Source: Bacteroidota bacterium (GTDB lineage Bacteria; Bacteroidota; Bacteroidia; 2-12-FULL-35-15). From it: 64,000 nucleotides of DNA. The stretch covers positions 1 through 64,000 of the forward strand of contig CANFRC010000005.1 of NCBI GenBank assembly GCA_947449315.1, read 5' to 3'. The position numbers and the translations under genes were made by a program. The notes below the pieces were generated by a model. The model saw nothing but the letters and a program-made list of their open reading frames with translations. It did not search any database and was not told where the DNA came from. Below, one piece after another: positions 39,884 through 50,300 of the stretch; positions within the stretch are counted from its first letter, which is position 1; every line of letters starts with the position of its first letter.

Positions 39884-40624
39884 TTAATTATTAAAAGAAT
39901 GAACCGCTTTTGAAATTGATTCTATGAGTGATACATCATTTTCTATCGCATTCCCTACTACAATTACATCAGCACCTGCTTTGCATGCCTTCATAGCTTT
40001 TTCATCCGAATTAATTCCTCCGCCAATGATCAAAGGGATTGAAATGGTGGAGCTTACTTTTTTGATCATTGATTCTGAAATTGTTTTCATGGCTCCGCTT
40101 CCGCCATCCATATAAATTAATTTCAACCCCAGTAATTCTCCTGCTAATGACGTGCATGCAGCAATATCATCTTTATCGTAAGGTATAGGGTGGGTGTTAC
40201 TCATATACAAAGCTGCTGTTTGTTTTCCGCTTTCTATAAGCATGTAGCCGGTCGGTAAGATCTCCAATTTGCTAGACCTTAAAAGTGGAGCTGCAACGAC
40301 ATGTTTCCCGATTAATAATTCTGGATTCCTTCCTGAAATTAACGATAAAAGTAGAATGCCATCTGCTTTTGGACTTATCTGTAAATTGTTTCCAGGAAAT
40401 AGGATAACAGGTATCTTTGATGCGGCTTTTAACGTTTCAATGCATTTCTCAAAATTGCCATTGCTTAACAGACTTCCTCCTACCATTATCAGATCAACAG
40501 CTGCTTTATTGGCATTTTCAATAACTTCCATTGAATCAAATTTGTCGGGGTCAATAAGAACAGCAAAAAGTTTTTTGCCTTCGCGTTTGCTTTTTGAAAT
40601 TTTGTCGTAGATGTCTTTTTCCAT
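39884..40624 (-). CDS. Geranylgeranylglyceryl/heptaprenylglyceryl phosphate synthase family protein
   Basis: The protein of about 246 residues is a TIM barrel of the GGGPS/PcrB family, which joins glycerol 1-phosphate to a polyprenyl diphosphate, the first ether-lipid step of archaea. Visible features are LFAVLIDPDKFD, MVGGSLLSNG, VILFPGNNLQIS, GYMLIESGKQTA and the phosphate-binding LIIGGGINSDEKA and ADVIVVGNAIE. Bacteroidetes carry group II members of unclear physiological role. The start at 40624 gives MEKDIYDK; an upstream ATG at 40651 adds nine residues. It precedes the thiamine-type genes by 43 bases on the same strand. Confidence 0.85.
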   Translation of the reverse strand: MEKDIYDKISKSKREGKKLFAVLIDPDKFDSMEVIENANKAAVDLIMVGGSLLSNGNFEKCIETLKAASKIPVILFPGNNLQISPKADGILLLSLISGRNPELLIGKHVVAAPLLRSSKLEILPTGYMLIESGKQTAALYMSNTHPIPYDKDDIAACTSLAGELLGLKLIYMDGGSGAMKTISESMIKKVSSTISIPLIIGGGINSDEKAMKACKAGADVIVVGNAIENDVSLIESISKAVHSFNN

Positions 40625-40966
40625 CAATTTACAGAAATTATTTTCAAGCAATATTAATTAAATAAATCATTTAAGCAGCGTATTGTTTTATAATGAAAAA
40701 AAATTAGACTTATTAAAATGTTTTTATTTGTCATTTTTTTAGATATTTACAAAAAAAGCACCTTAAACGTTTAGAAATTACTCATTCGTTAATCTTTTTA
40801 GCATTTTTTCATTGAAATAAAGTTCCTATATTAATAAAATAGGAAAAGTTCTTTGGGGTCCTGCTGTTTTTAAGTAATTGATTTCACCATAAACAAATCC
40901 GAAATTTGTTTGTTATCCATTTAACAACTAATTTCGCATTCTTATTTAATTTAAAAATAATATAAA
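40625..40966. other. Divergent intergenic region before ahcY
   Basis: No gene is seen in about 340 bases. A perfect 8-bp hairpin lies at 40891-40911 (AAACAAAT and ATTTGTTT around CCGAA), 55 bases before the ahcY start. A shorter CCTATATT/AATAAAATAGG pairing occurs near 40826-40846. No known SAM or SAH riboswitch core could be recognised, and no clear TAnnTTTG box in front of ahcY. It must hold the ahcY promoter and perhaps that of the minus-strand operon. Confidence 0.5.
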
Positions 40967-42286
40967 ATGTCAAACTCAATCGTGGAAAAATTTGTAAAAT
41001 ACAAAGTAAAAGACATGTCGCTGGCTGCCTGGGGACGTAAAGAAATAAAATTAGCAGAAGCAGAAATGCCCGGCTTGATGTCACTTCGTGCGGAGTATGG
41101 CGCATCAAAGCCATTGAAAAATGCACGAATTGCAGGTTGTTTGCACATGACCATCCAAACAGCTGTGTTAATTGAAACACTGGTGGAATTAGGAGCAGAA
41201 GTTACTTGGTCTTCTTGTAATATTTTCTCAACGCAAGATCATGCTGCTGCTGCTATTGCTGCTGCTGGTATTCAGGTGTATGCTTGGAAAGGAATGAACG
41301 AAACAGAATTTGACTGGTGTATCGAGCAAACCTTGTTTTTCGGGGAAGATCGTAAACCATTGAATATGATTCTTGATGATGGTGGCGATTTAACAAATAT
41401 GGTTTTTGATCGTTTTCCTGAATTAATAAAAGACATTAAAGGTCTTTCTGAAGAAACAACAACAGGTGTTCATCGTTTGTATGAGCGTATGAAAAACGGG
41501 ACGTTGCATGTTCCTGCCATCAACGTAAACGACTCTGTTACAAAATCGAAATTTGATAATAAATATGGTTGCCGCGAATCATTAGTAGATGCTATTCGCA
41601 GAGCTACAGATTTGATGCTTGCAGGAAAAGTGGCAGTAGTTGCTGGTTATGGAGATGTTGGAAAAGGATCAGCAGAGTCCTTGAGTTCTCAGGGAGTACG
41701 TGTTATTATAACGGAAATTGATCCAATCTGTGCATTGCAAGCTGCAATGGATGGTTATCAAGTAATGAAAATGGACAATGCAATAAAAGAGTCTGATATT
41801 ATTGTTACTGCAACAGGAAATAAAAACATCATCAGTGAGCGTCATTTTAAAGCAATGAAAAACAACGCTATTGTTTGTAACATTGGTCACTTCGATAATG
41901 AAATTGATATGGCATGGTTGAACAAAAATCATGGCGCATCAAAAGATGAGATAAAACCACAGGTGGATAAATACACAGTTGATGGAAAAGATATCATCGT
42001 ATTGGCTGAAGGGCGTTTAGTGAATCTAGGATGCGCAACAGGTCACCCATCTTTTGTAATGAGTAACTCGTTTACGAACCAAACTTTGGCTCAGTTAGAA
42101 CTTTGGTTGAATACAGATAATTATGAGAATAAAGTGTATACCCTTCCTAAACATTTGGACGAGAAAGTTGCACGTTTGCATTTAGCAAAAATCAATTGCG
42201 AATTAGATGTGTTGACAACAGAGCAAGCAGCTTATATTGGTGTGGCTGTTGCAGGTCCATTTAAATCGGATGCTTACAGATACTAA
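40967..42286 (+). CDS. ahcY: Adenosylhomocysteinase
   Basis: AhcY splits S-adenosylhomocysteine into adenosine and homocysteine, removing the inhibitor of methyl transfer. The 439-residue protein has the start [16 protein letters not shown], the substrate segment [24 protein letters not shown], the NAD-binding [24 protein letters not shown] and the C-terminal tail with KSDAYRY, whose Lys and Tyr complete the neighbouring active site. It is a single-gene unit with a very strong terminator 16 bases downstream. Confidence 0.97.
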   Translation: MSNSIVEKFVKYKVKDMSLAAWGRKEIKLAEAEMPGLMSLRAEYGASKPLKNARIAGCLHMTIQTAVLIETLVELGAEVTWSSCNIFSTQDHAAAAIAAAGIQVYAWKGMNETEFDWCIEQTLFFGEDRKPLNMILDDGGDLTNMVFDRFPELIKDIKGLSEETTTGVHRLYERMKNGTLHVPAINVNDSVTKSKFDNKYGCRESLVDAIRRATDLMLAGKVAVVAGYGDVGKGSAESLSSQGVRVIITEIDPICALQAAMDGYQVMKMDNAIKESDIIVTATGNKNIISERHFKAMKNNAIVCNIGHFDNEIDMAWLNKNHGASKDEIKPQVDKYTVDGKDIIVLAEGRLVNLGCATGHPSFVMSNSFTNQTLAQLELWLNTDNYENKVYTLPKHLDEKVARLHLAKINCELDVLTTEQAAYIGVAVAGPFKSDAYRY

Positions 42287-42301
42287 ATTTAAATACCGTT
42301 T

Positions 42302-42337
42302 AAAAAAGCCTCTTTAGATTTCTAATGAGGCTTTTTT
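42302..42337 (+). terminator. Rho-independent terminator of ahcY
   Basis: AAAAAAGCCTC pairs with GAGGCTTTTTT, extended inside by TTTAGA with TCTAAT. The symmetrical A and T flanks make it usable from both strands, so it may also end the lipoprotein gene at 42363. Confidence 0.93.
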
Positions 42338-42362
42338 ATTTTAGAATAAAAAGGTAGATGTA

Positions 42363-42794
42363 CTAATTGTAAATATGTAAAACATTTCCATCCCATGTAG
42401 TGCTGTATGCTTTTAATGGAAGTCCGGCTGGTGCTTGCAGAACAGAACCATCATAGATGGAGAATTTTGAATGGCAGCAAGTATCGGTTGCTATGATATT
42501 GGTGTTGTCCACTACAATAGTTGCACAAGCATCACTTGAATTATAGGTGCAATTTCGGTCGTATGCCATAAACTCTGTGGTAGTCTTTCTATAAACTAAA
42601 ATCCCTCTCACACCGCCAGTCACATAAACCCATCCGCCTACTGCATTTAAATTGATAAAGCTCGGGTTACTGGTGTAAATGAAAATATCTACAGCAACTA
42701 TAGGAACAGTATTGTTAGAGTCTTTTCGGCAGCCGAAAAAAAACAACGAAAACAGAATAGAACAGCTAATTGATATTTTGAATACCGATTTCAT
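42363..42794 (-). CDS. Lipoprotein with a degenerate Rieske-like domain
   Basis: The protein of about 143 residues starts with a lipoprotein signal (FSLFFFGC, lipobox Cys near residue 22). The mature part resembles the Rieske fold seen in NirD and ferredoxin-like subunits: YDRNCTYN for box 1 and CCHSKFSIYDGSVLQAPAG for box 2, followed by PLKAYSTTWDG. Box 1 should be C-x-H but is C-T-Y, so a normal 2Fe-2S cluster is doubtful. Similar short lipoproteins occur in Bacteroidetes. The start at 42794 is used because it gives the signal; the ATG at 42812 adds six residues. Confidence 0.7.
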   Translation of the reverse strand: MKSVFKISISCSILFSLFFFGCRKDSNNTVPIVAVDIFIYTSNPSFINLNAVGGWVYVTGGVRGILVYRKTTTEFMAYDRNCTYNSSDACATIVVDNTNIIATDTCCHSKFSIYDGSVLQAPAGLPLKAYSTTWDGNVLHIYN

Positions 42795-42893
42795 AAGAGA
42801 AGTTTGATACAAACAAATTTAATATTTTATTATTGTATCAACGAATATAAAACCATAATTAGTTAAATTTGTAATCCAAATAAACTTTGTTGC

Positions 42894-43166
42894 ATGAAGA
42901 ATCTATTTCGACTGATCGTCTTTAGTTTTATTTTAATGATGCCATTATCATCTTATTCACAAGAAGCCCCAAAGCAAAAGGCTCCTGCAAGTATGAGGCT
43001 GCAGCGTAAGGCTGCCAAGGCAAAGTGGAAGCAGCAGCGCAAGGATGATCATGACCATAAAAAGATGGTTAAGGAACATCATAAAAAAATCCAGACAAAG
43101 CTCACCAGAAAAAATATGCGTAAGATGAAACGTAAATCGGAAAAAGCAAACAGCAATAAAAAGTAA
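42894..43166 (+). CDS. Small secreted, strongly basic protein
   Basis: The 90-residue product has a signal peptide (cleavage near SSYSQ) and a mature part of about 65 residues made mostly of Lys, Arg, His and Gln, with a run DDHDHKKMVKEHHKK in the middle. It would be a highly basic, probably helical or disordered periplasmic or surface protein; nucleic-acid, anionic glycan or metal binding are guesses. I do not recognise a family. Confidence 0.65.
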   Translation: MKNLFRLIVFSFILMMPLSSYSQEAPKQKAPASMRLQRKAAKAKWKQQRKDDHDHKKMVKEHHKKIQTKLTRKNMRKMKRKSEKANSNKK

Positions 43167-43539
43167 TCTCGGTTTTGTAATTAGTTTGAGTTGCCAGAAA
43201 AATAGCTTTTTGAAATATTTTTAACTTTTTTTATGAAATGTGTAACAATTCATAAATAATTTAGTATAATTGCATATAAATATTCTAATAACAACATCCC
43301 ACCTTTTTTTATTTACAAGTAATTACCTGTAGATTTGCCAATTAAATTTTTATTATTTTGTTTTTTTTCATTTAGCGATATTTGATTTGCTATTGCCTGA
43401 TTTTGTTGGTTCTTAGCTGGTTAGGATGGGTCGGTTTTAAATGTAAAAAAATGTTAAAAAAAATTTGTGTATGAAATTTAATTATTCATATATTTACGCA
43501 CTTCATTTTGCACGAACATTATTTAAATAAATTAATAAT
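43167..43539. other. 373-bp leader of the TonB receptor/PorV operon
   Basis: No gene is seen. The region is very AT-rich and contains the promoter-like site at 43464-43496. Nothing resembling a riboswitch aptamer was recognised in the preceding 300 bases. Confidence 0.5.
43464..43496 (+). promoter_or_regulatory. Candidate promoter of the TonB receptor/PorV operon
   Basis: TTTG at 43464-43467 is followed 21 bases later by TATATTTA at 43489-43496, one mismatch from TAnnTTTG. The start codon is 44 bases downstream. Confidence 0.6.
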
Positions 43540-46500
43540 ATGCTAAAAAAATTACTTTCCACGTTATCCGTTGTTGTAGTGTCAGTAGGTCTGATGGTTG
43601 CACAGAACGAGTCTGCTATTAAAGTAAAGCTAACTGATAAAGCGACAAAAGAAACTATTCCTTTTGCGAATATTGTGGTTCAAATGGGCGGTATTCAGGC
43701 CGGTGTAGGGACAACCAATATCGACGGTGAGGTAATGATCAAGCCATTGAATCCTGGTAAGTATACTGTAAAAGCTACCTATGTAGGATACCAAGCGGTT
43801 GAGATAAAGGATATCAATGTGGCTGTTGGTAAAACAGTTTATTTGAATATGGAAATGTCTGCGGGGCAGCAATTAGATATCGTAGAGATTATTACTTATT
43901 CTGAGCCATTAATTGATCCGGATACAAAGTCGGGTAGTACAGTTACGCGTGAAGAGTATCAGAATATGGCTTCTAAAGAGATTAACGCTGTAGCTGCCAC
44001 AACTGCCGGAATTTATCAGGCAGATGCAGGTAAAGAATTAAATGTTAGAGGTTCACGTTCTAATGGTACTACTTATTATATAGATGGTCAAAAAGTGATT
44101 GGTACCTCTGGAGTGCCTCAAGGTGGTGTTGAACAGATCACTGCTATTACTGGTGGTTTAACAGCAGAGTACGGTGACGCTACAGGTGGTGTCATTGCGA
44201 TTACAACAAGAGGTCCTGCTTCTAAATACACTGCAGGTGTGGAGGTAATAACTTCCGGTGCAGGAGAGAAGAATGGTAAAAGCCGTGGATTAGATGCATT
44301 TGGTTACAACTTCGTTGGTTTCTCTCTTAATGGTCCTTTATTAGTAAAAAAAGATTCTGCTGGAAATGTTAAACAATCCGTTTTGGGATTCAGTGTTTCA
44401 GGTCAGTACGTTTCTGAAAAAGACCCTAATCCATCTGCTGTTGGATTTTATCAAGTTAACCCTGATAAATTAACTGAACTTGAAAATACTCCTTTACGTC
44501 CATCTCCATCAGGGAGCGGATTTGTTTTAAATTCTGAATATGTTACAGCCAGTGATCTTCAAAAAATTAAAGCTAGAAATAATGTAGCTTCCAACTCAAT
44601 GAGCTTAACAGGTAAGATCCAATACCAGCCAACTGCTAATTTGGGTATTACAATCGGTGGATCTGTTGATTACAACAAAAAGCATGACTTTGTTTATGAG
44701 TATGCTTTATTTAACCCAACAAATAATCCTCAGGTAACTGAAAATACATGGAGGGTATTTGGAAAGTTGACTCAGAAATTTAACTCTGAAACATCTAAAG
44801 AAGAAGAAAAGTCTTCCTCATTAATTAAGAATGCTTATTTCACAGTATTAGCAAACTTTGAAAAAAACACAAAAAATACAGAAGATGATAACCATAAAGC
44901 TAACTTCTTTGATTATGGTTATATTGGTAAATTTACGCAGACAAAACAAAAATCATATTCCATCGAAAACAGATCTATATATGATGTTGACCACGATGGT
45001 AAATTAGATACCATTACTGCAGGTTTCATGAATGGATATCAAGACGTGAATTTGACTTACACACCTGGAGATGTAAATCCAACAGGAACGCCTTATACAA
45101 ATCAGTTTTTTGCTTATAACGATCCAGCTTCAATCATTAATATATTTGATGTTCAAGCAGGCTTAGGATTAGCGAATGGAGATCGTCCTAGAAATATTTA
45201 TTCAACTTGGTACAATACTGGCCGTCAGTATAATGGTTATGAGAATGTCAATAAAACGCAGTTCCGTGTTGTTACTAGCTTCTCTGCAGATATCAAAAGA
45301 CACGCTATTAAACTTGGATTTGAATATGAACAACGTGTGGAGCGTCAATACGATTTGAATCCTATCGGATTGTGGACCAGAATGCGTGAATTAGCGAATT
45401 TCCATATCCAACAATTACAAGATAAAGACTCTTTAGATGCTATCCTAAATACTGATTTGCATTATTTCCCTGATGGAACTTTAAGCCCTTATGCTTATTA
45501 TGATTTCAATCGTTTGAACGATGGAAGACAAACTCAGTTTGACAAAAGCTTAAGAGAGAAATTAGGTCTTAATGTGAATGGAACAGATTGGTTGGATGTT
45601 GATTCTTATGATAAATCAATGTACAGTTTGGATATGTTCAGTGCTGACGACTTGTTAAACATTGGTGGAACAGGATTAGTTTCTTATTTTGGATATGACC
45701 ACACCGGAAAGAAAACAAATAACAATCCTACTTTAGATGATTTCTTCACAAAGAAAGATGCTAATGGAAATTTAACACGTGAAATAGGAGCATATCGTCC
45801 GATTTACATTGCAGGTTATATTCAGGATAAATTCGATTTTAAAGATATTAAATTCTTGGTTGGTTTGCGTGTAGATAGATTTGATGCAAATCAAAAAGTA
45901 TTAAAAGATAAATACTTATTGTACGAAGCAAAAACAGCTGGCGAATTATCTATTCCGAATCGTCCAACAACAATTGGTGATGATTATGTAGTGTATGTTG
46001 CTGATGGTGCTAACCCAAGTGCAAACAACGTGGTTGGATATCGTGATGGAGACAATTGGTACAATGCAAGTGGTATCCAAGTAACTGACCCTAGTGCGGC
46101 ATTCGGACAAGGTGGTGGACAAGTTCAACCATATTTAGTTGACCCAAGCAGCCGTGTTTTGTCTTCTAAAGTATTTAAAGATTACCAACCTCAGATCAAC
46201 GTAATGCCTCGTATCGCTTTTTCATTCCCGATATCTGATGTTGCAAGTTTTTCTGCTCATTACGATGTGTTGACTCAACGTCCTTCTTCAAATAGATTAG
46301 ATCCTTTACAATACTTAAATGTTGTAAATAATCAAGGAGGTTACGTAAACAATCCTGACTTGAAAGCGGAGAAAACTACTGATTACGAATTAGGATTCGA
46401 ACAAGTTTTAAATGAGAAGAAAAATTCAGTTCTTAAGATTGATGTTTTCTATAAGGAATTGAAAAACTTAGTTCAAACAACAAATGTTTTCCAAGCATTC

Positions 46501-47298
46501 CCTGCATCTTATAATTCCTTTGCAAATGTGGACTTCGGAACTGTAAAAGGATTCTCTTTTGTATATGAATTAAGAAGAACTGGCGGTGTTTCTTTGAACG
46601 CTAACTATACATTGCAATTTGCTGATGGAACAGGTTCTAGTACAACAGATGGACAAAATTTAGTTTCTTCTGGTGTTCCTAACTTAAGAACAACTCACCC
46701 ATTGGATTTTGACCAACGTCACACAATTACTTTAAATGTGGATTACCGTTTTGGTGCTGGAAAAGATTATAAAGGACCACAATTGAAAATCAAAAAAGGT
46801 GGTGAGGAAAAATTAATCCCTGTTTTAGCGAATGTGGGTGCTAACTTATTAGTGAGCGCAGGTTCTGGAACTCCATATAGCAAGCAAGCAAATATCACTC
46901 ACGAAGGTCAATTCGGTATCGGTGGTACTAACACTGCTTTAGATGGTTCTATCAATGGTTCTAATAAACCATGGTCTTATAGAATGGATTTTAAAATTGA
47001 TAAAGTTATTCCATTAATTTGGGGTGGCGGAAAAGATGGCGGCGAAAAGAAAATTGCTAGTTTAACTATCTATATCCAAACATTGAATTTATTGAATACT
47101 AAAAATATTCTTGCAGTTTACAAAGCAACAGGTAACCCTAATGATGATGGTTACTTGACATCTGCAGAAGCTCAAAATCTTATTGCGGGTCAGAATAGCC
47201 CACAGTCTTTCAGAGATCTTTATGCTGTGAAAAACAATAACCCTGAAAATTATAGCCGTCCAAGAGTTATCCGTTTGGGATTATTACTTGATTTTTAA
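43540..47298 (+). CDS. Large TonB-dependent receptor with carboxypeptidase-like domain
   Basis: The 1252-residue protein has a signal peptide (cleavage near LMVAQ), a carboxypeptidase-regulatory-like domain to about residue 110 (PFANIVVQMGG, NIDGEVMIKPL), a plug (residues about 120-230) with ELNVRGSRSNGTTYYIDGQ and EYGDATGGVIAIT, and a long barrel ending RLGLLLDF. The barrel is longer than in most receptors, implying large outer loops. It is first in a three-gene unit with a 1358-residue secreted protein and a PorV/PorQ barrel. Import of a ligand or help in surface assembly are both possible. Confidence 0.9.
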   Translation: MLKKLLSTLSVVVVSVGLMVAQNESAIKVKLTDKATKETIPFANIVVQMGGIQAGVGTTNIDGEVMIKPLNPGKYTVKATYVGYQAVEIKDINVAVGKTVYLNMEMSAGQQLDIVEIITYSEPLIDPDTKSGSTVTREEYQNMASKEINAVAATTAGIYQADAGKELNVRGSRSNGTTYYIDGQKVIGTSGVPQGGVEQITAITGGLTAEYGDATGGVIAITTRGPASKYTAGVEVITSGAGEKNGKSRGLDAFGYNFVGFSLNGPLLVKKDSAGNVKQSVLGFSVSGQYVSEKDPNPSAVGFYQVNPDKLTELENTPLRPSPSGSGFVLNSEYVTASDLQKIKARNNVASNSMSLTGKIQYQPTANLGITIGGSVDYNKKHDFVYEYALFNPTNNPQVTENTWRVFGKLTQKFNSETSKEEEKSSSLIKNAYFTVLANFEKNTKNTEDDNHKANFFDYGYIGKFTQTKQKSYSIENRSIYDVDHDGKLDTITAGFMNGYQDVNLTYTPGDVNPTGTPYTNQFFAYNDPASIINIFDVQAGLGLANGDRPRNIYSTWYNTGRQYNGYENVNKTQFRVVTSFSADIKRHAIKLGFEYEQRVERQYDLNPIGLWTRMRELANFHIQQLQDKDSLDAILNTDLHYFPDGTLSPYAYYDFNRLNDGRQTQFDKSLREKLGLNVNGTDWLDVDSYDKSMYSLDMFSADDLLNIGGTGLVSYFGYDHTGKKTNNNPTLDDFFTKKDANGNLTREIGAYRPIYIAGYIQDKFDFKDIKFLVGLRVDRFDANQKVLKDKYLLYEAKTAGELSIPNRPTTIGDDYVVYVADGANPSANNVVGYRDGDNWYNASGIQVTDPSAAFGQGGGQVQPYLVDPSSRVLSSKVFKDYQPQINVMPRIAFSFPISDVASFSAHYDVLTQRPSSNRLDPLQYLNVVNNQGGYVNNPDLKAEKTTDYELGFEQVLNEKKNSVLKIDVFYKELKNLVQTTNVFQAFPASYNSFANVDFGTVKGFSFVYELRRTGGVSLNANYTLQFADGTGSSTTDGQNLVSSGVPNLRTTHPLDFDQRHTITLNVDYRFGAGKDYKGPQLKIKKGGEEKLIPVLANVGANLLVSAGSGTPYSKQANITHEGQFGIGGTNTALDGSINGSNKPWSYRMDFKIDKVIPLIWGGGKDGGEKKIASLTIYIQTLNLLNTKNILAVYKATGNPNDDGYLTSAEAQNLIAGQNSPQSFRDLYAVKNNNPENYSRPRVIRLGLLLDF

Positions 47299-47365
47299 TA
47301 AATCGGCCGAAAGGTTTGATTCAAATTAATTTTGAAAGAGTTTAAATGCTAATAAAAATAATAAT

Positions 47366-50300
47366 ATGAAGAATCGTTTTAAATTGATCGTCACTGCAAG
47401 CATTTTTGCATTTTCTTATTCAGCGGAAGCAAGAGAAAATGTAGGAGTGAGTCCTGCAACATCCCAAAGCCAATTAAAATCTGTCATGTCTTTATGTGCA
47501 CCTGCTGCGGCAAAAGAGGATTTAGATATTAATAATGTTAGAGCTACTATATTGACCGGTGGGGACATGTGGTGGGATTTAGTTAACGGTAAATACTTGG
47601 TTCCGAAACCTGCTCCAGGCTTGAATGGACCGACATCCATTTTTGCTGGTTCATTATGGATAGGTGGTATTGATGCAAGTGCTACCTTAAAAGTAGCGGC
47701 ACAAACATACCGTCAAACAGGAAATGATTATTGGCCAGGACCATTAACTTCAACTGCTACTACAGATGCATCCACTTGTTTAACATGGGACAAATTCTAT
47801 AAATTAAATAAATCAGATGTGAAAAACTACATCGACTGGTTTAAAAATGGTAGTCCAGGAACAAATCCAACCGATGCGTCTGCAATGGACGTGATTAACA
47901 ACTGGCCTGCATTAGGACCTGAAGGTCAACCAATGGCTCCTTATTTCGATTTTAACGGAAATGGTGTTTATGATCCATATGCTGGCGATTATCCTGACTT
48001 TTGGTTAGGTGATGCTAGCGCATACAGACCTTCAACACCAACAGCTAGCGCTTGTGATGCTCATTTATTTGGTGATCAGGTATTGTTTTGGGTATTTAAT
48101 GATAAAGGAAATGTTCACACTGAAACCGGTGGAGCAGCAATTGGTATTGAAGTTCAAGCGCAAGCATTCGCTTTTCAAACCAATGACGCGATCAATAATA
48201 TGACTTTCTATCACTATAAAGTAATCAACAAATCGTCTTTCCGTTTGGATAGTACTTTCTTTGGCGTTTGGATCGATTCTGACTTAGGTTCAGCAAGTGA
48301 TGATTATGTAGGTTGTGACGTTGGTTTAGGTTTAGGATATTGTTACAATGGAGATTTAGTGGATGATCAGCCTCCATCAGGTCAAATTCCTTATGGTGCT
48401 AATCCGCCTGCAATCGGTTGCGATTTCTTTGAAGGACCTTATGCAGATCCAAATGGAATTGATGATAACGCTTTCAATGTGCCACCTAGTTATGTGAACT
48501 ATAGTGATACCATTGTTGATAATGAGCGTATTGGTATGAGTAAATTCGTTTACTATAATAATGATGGAACTCCAACAGGTAACCCGAATGGCTCTGTCGA
48601 TTTTTATCATTACCTTACTGGTACATGGAGAGATGGTACTTCAATGACTTATGGTGGAACAGGACATTTAACCGGTGTTGCATGTAACTATATGTTCCCA
48701 GGTGCTTCCGACGTTCCCACAGCAACTTATGTTGGATATTTCGGAACTAATGGTAGTCCTCAACCAGCTTGGAGTGAAGAAACGGTAGGAAATCCTCCTG
48801 CAGACAGACGCTTCATGCAAAGTGCTGGTCCTTTTACTTTGCAACCAGGTGCTGTTAACACAATTACCACAGGTATCGTTTGGGCGAGAGCAACACAAGG
48901 TGGAAATTTAGCTTCGGTGACCTTAATGAAAGGTGCTGATTCTAAAGCGCAAGATCTTTTTGACAACTGTTTTGCATTGTTAAACGGACCAGATGCGCCG
49001 ATTGTATCTGTTCAGGAATTGGAAAACGAAATTATATTGTCATGGACAAATCCTTCAAATTCTAATAACTACCTTGAGAATTACACAGAAGATTATAACA
49101 AAGCGACTGGTAGCGATTCATTATATCGTTTCCAAGGATACTTGGTGTATCAGTTAAAAGATGAATTGGTTACTTCTTCAGATTTATACAATGTAGACAA
49201 AGCGCGTTTGGTACTTCAGTGTGATAAAAAAGATGCTGTAAAACAAATTGTGAACTTCTACAACGATGTAAATCTTCAAGCGTTGGTTCCTCAAGAGATG
49301 GTAAATGGTGCAGATCTAGGAATTGTACATTCTATATCTATTACAGATGATAAGTTTGCAATTGGAAACACTCGTTTGGTTAACCATAAAACGTATTATT
49401 ATGCTGTTGTAGCATATGGGTTTTCACCAACTTTAGTGAATCCTAATTATGCTATTCCAAAAGATTACCTTCCATTTATTTCTGGAAATAAATCTGCGGA
49501 TGGTTTATTCACACATTCTGCTATTCCTCATATTCCTTCTCCGGAAGCGAATGGAACAGAACAACATTCAACCTATGGCGAAGGCCCTAAGTTGACCCGC
49601 GTTGAAGGTCATGGTAACGGTGGAAATGTCCTTGATTTAACTGCAGGAACGGTATCCGAGATCATGAGCAGTTCAAGTCATCGTTCGGAACATCCTGTTT
49701 ACCAAAACAGCCATGGTCCGGTTAATATTAAAGTTATTGACCCATTAAATGTTCCTGTTGAACATGAATTTAAATTTAAATTGATATCTAAATACCCAAC
49801 TGCAGGTGCTTCAGCTTTTATTCCACAGGATTCTTCCAGATGGGTTCTTTATGATCTAACTTCCGGAGATAGTGTTGTGTCTGAAAAAACCATTAGTGTT
49901 CCGAACGAACAAATTATCAATGGTCAGGCTACTGGAACTCCAGGAAAATATGTTGGGCAATGGGGATTATCTGTAAATGTCCAATTTACATATGATCCAG
50001 GAAATGCATTGGCTACAAAAAATAGTTATTTGGAAAGTTCAATTGCTTTTTCAGATGCATCGAAACAATGGTTGACAGGTTTGGCGGATGTTGAAGGTGA
50101 GACGGATGAGAATTGGATTCGTTCAGGATCAGCAGTTTTCACAGCTCCTTCACCTTACAATGATGCAGCGGGTACTGGCGTTGATCCAAACCAGGATTAT
50201 GAAAATTGTGTTGGTAAGACATGGGCTCCTTATCGCTTGTGTGCTACAGGAACAGTTGCAGCTATTACGTCTACAAGTGTTTATGCGAAAGGTGCTCCCG

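Noticed and set aside
40625-40966. SAH or SAM riboswitch before ahcY
   Set aside because: No conserved aptamer core could be recognised; only a simple hairpin is present.
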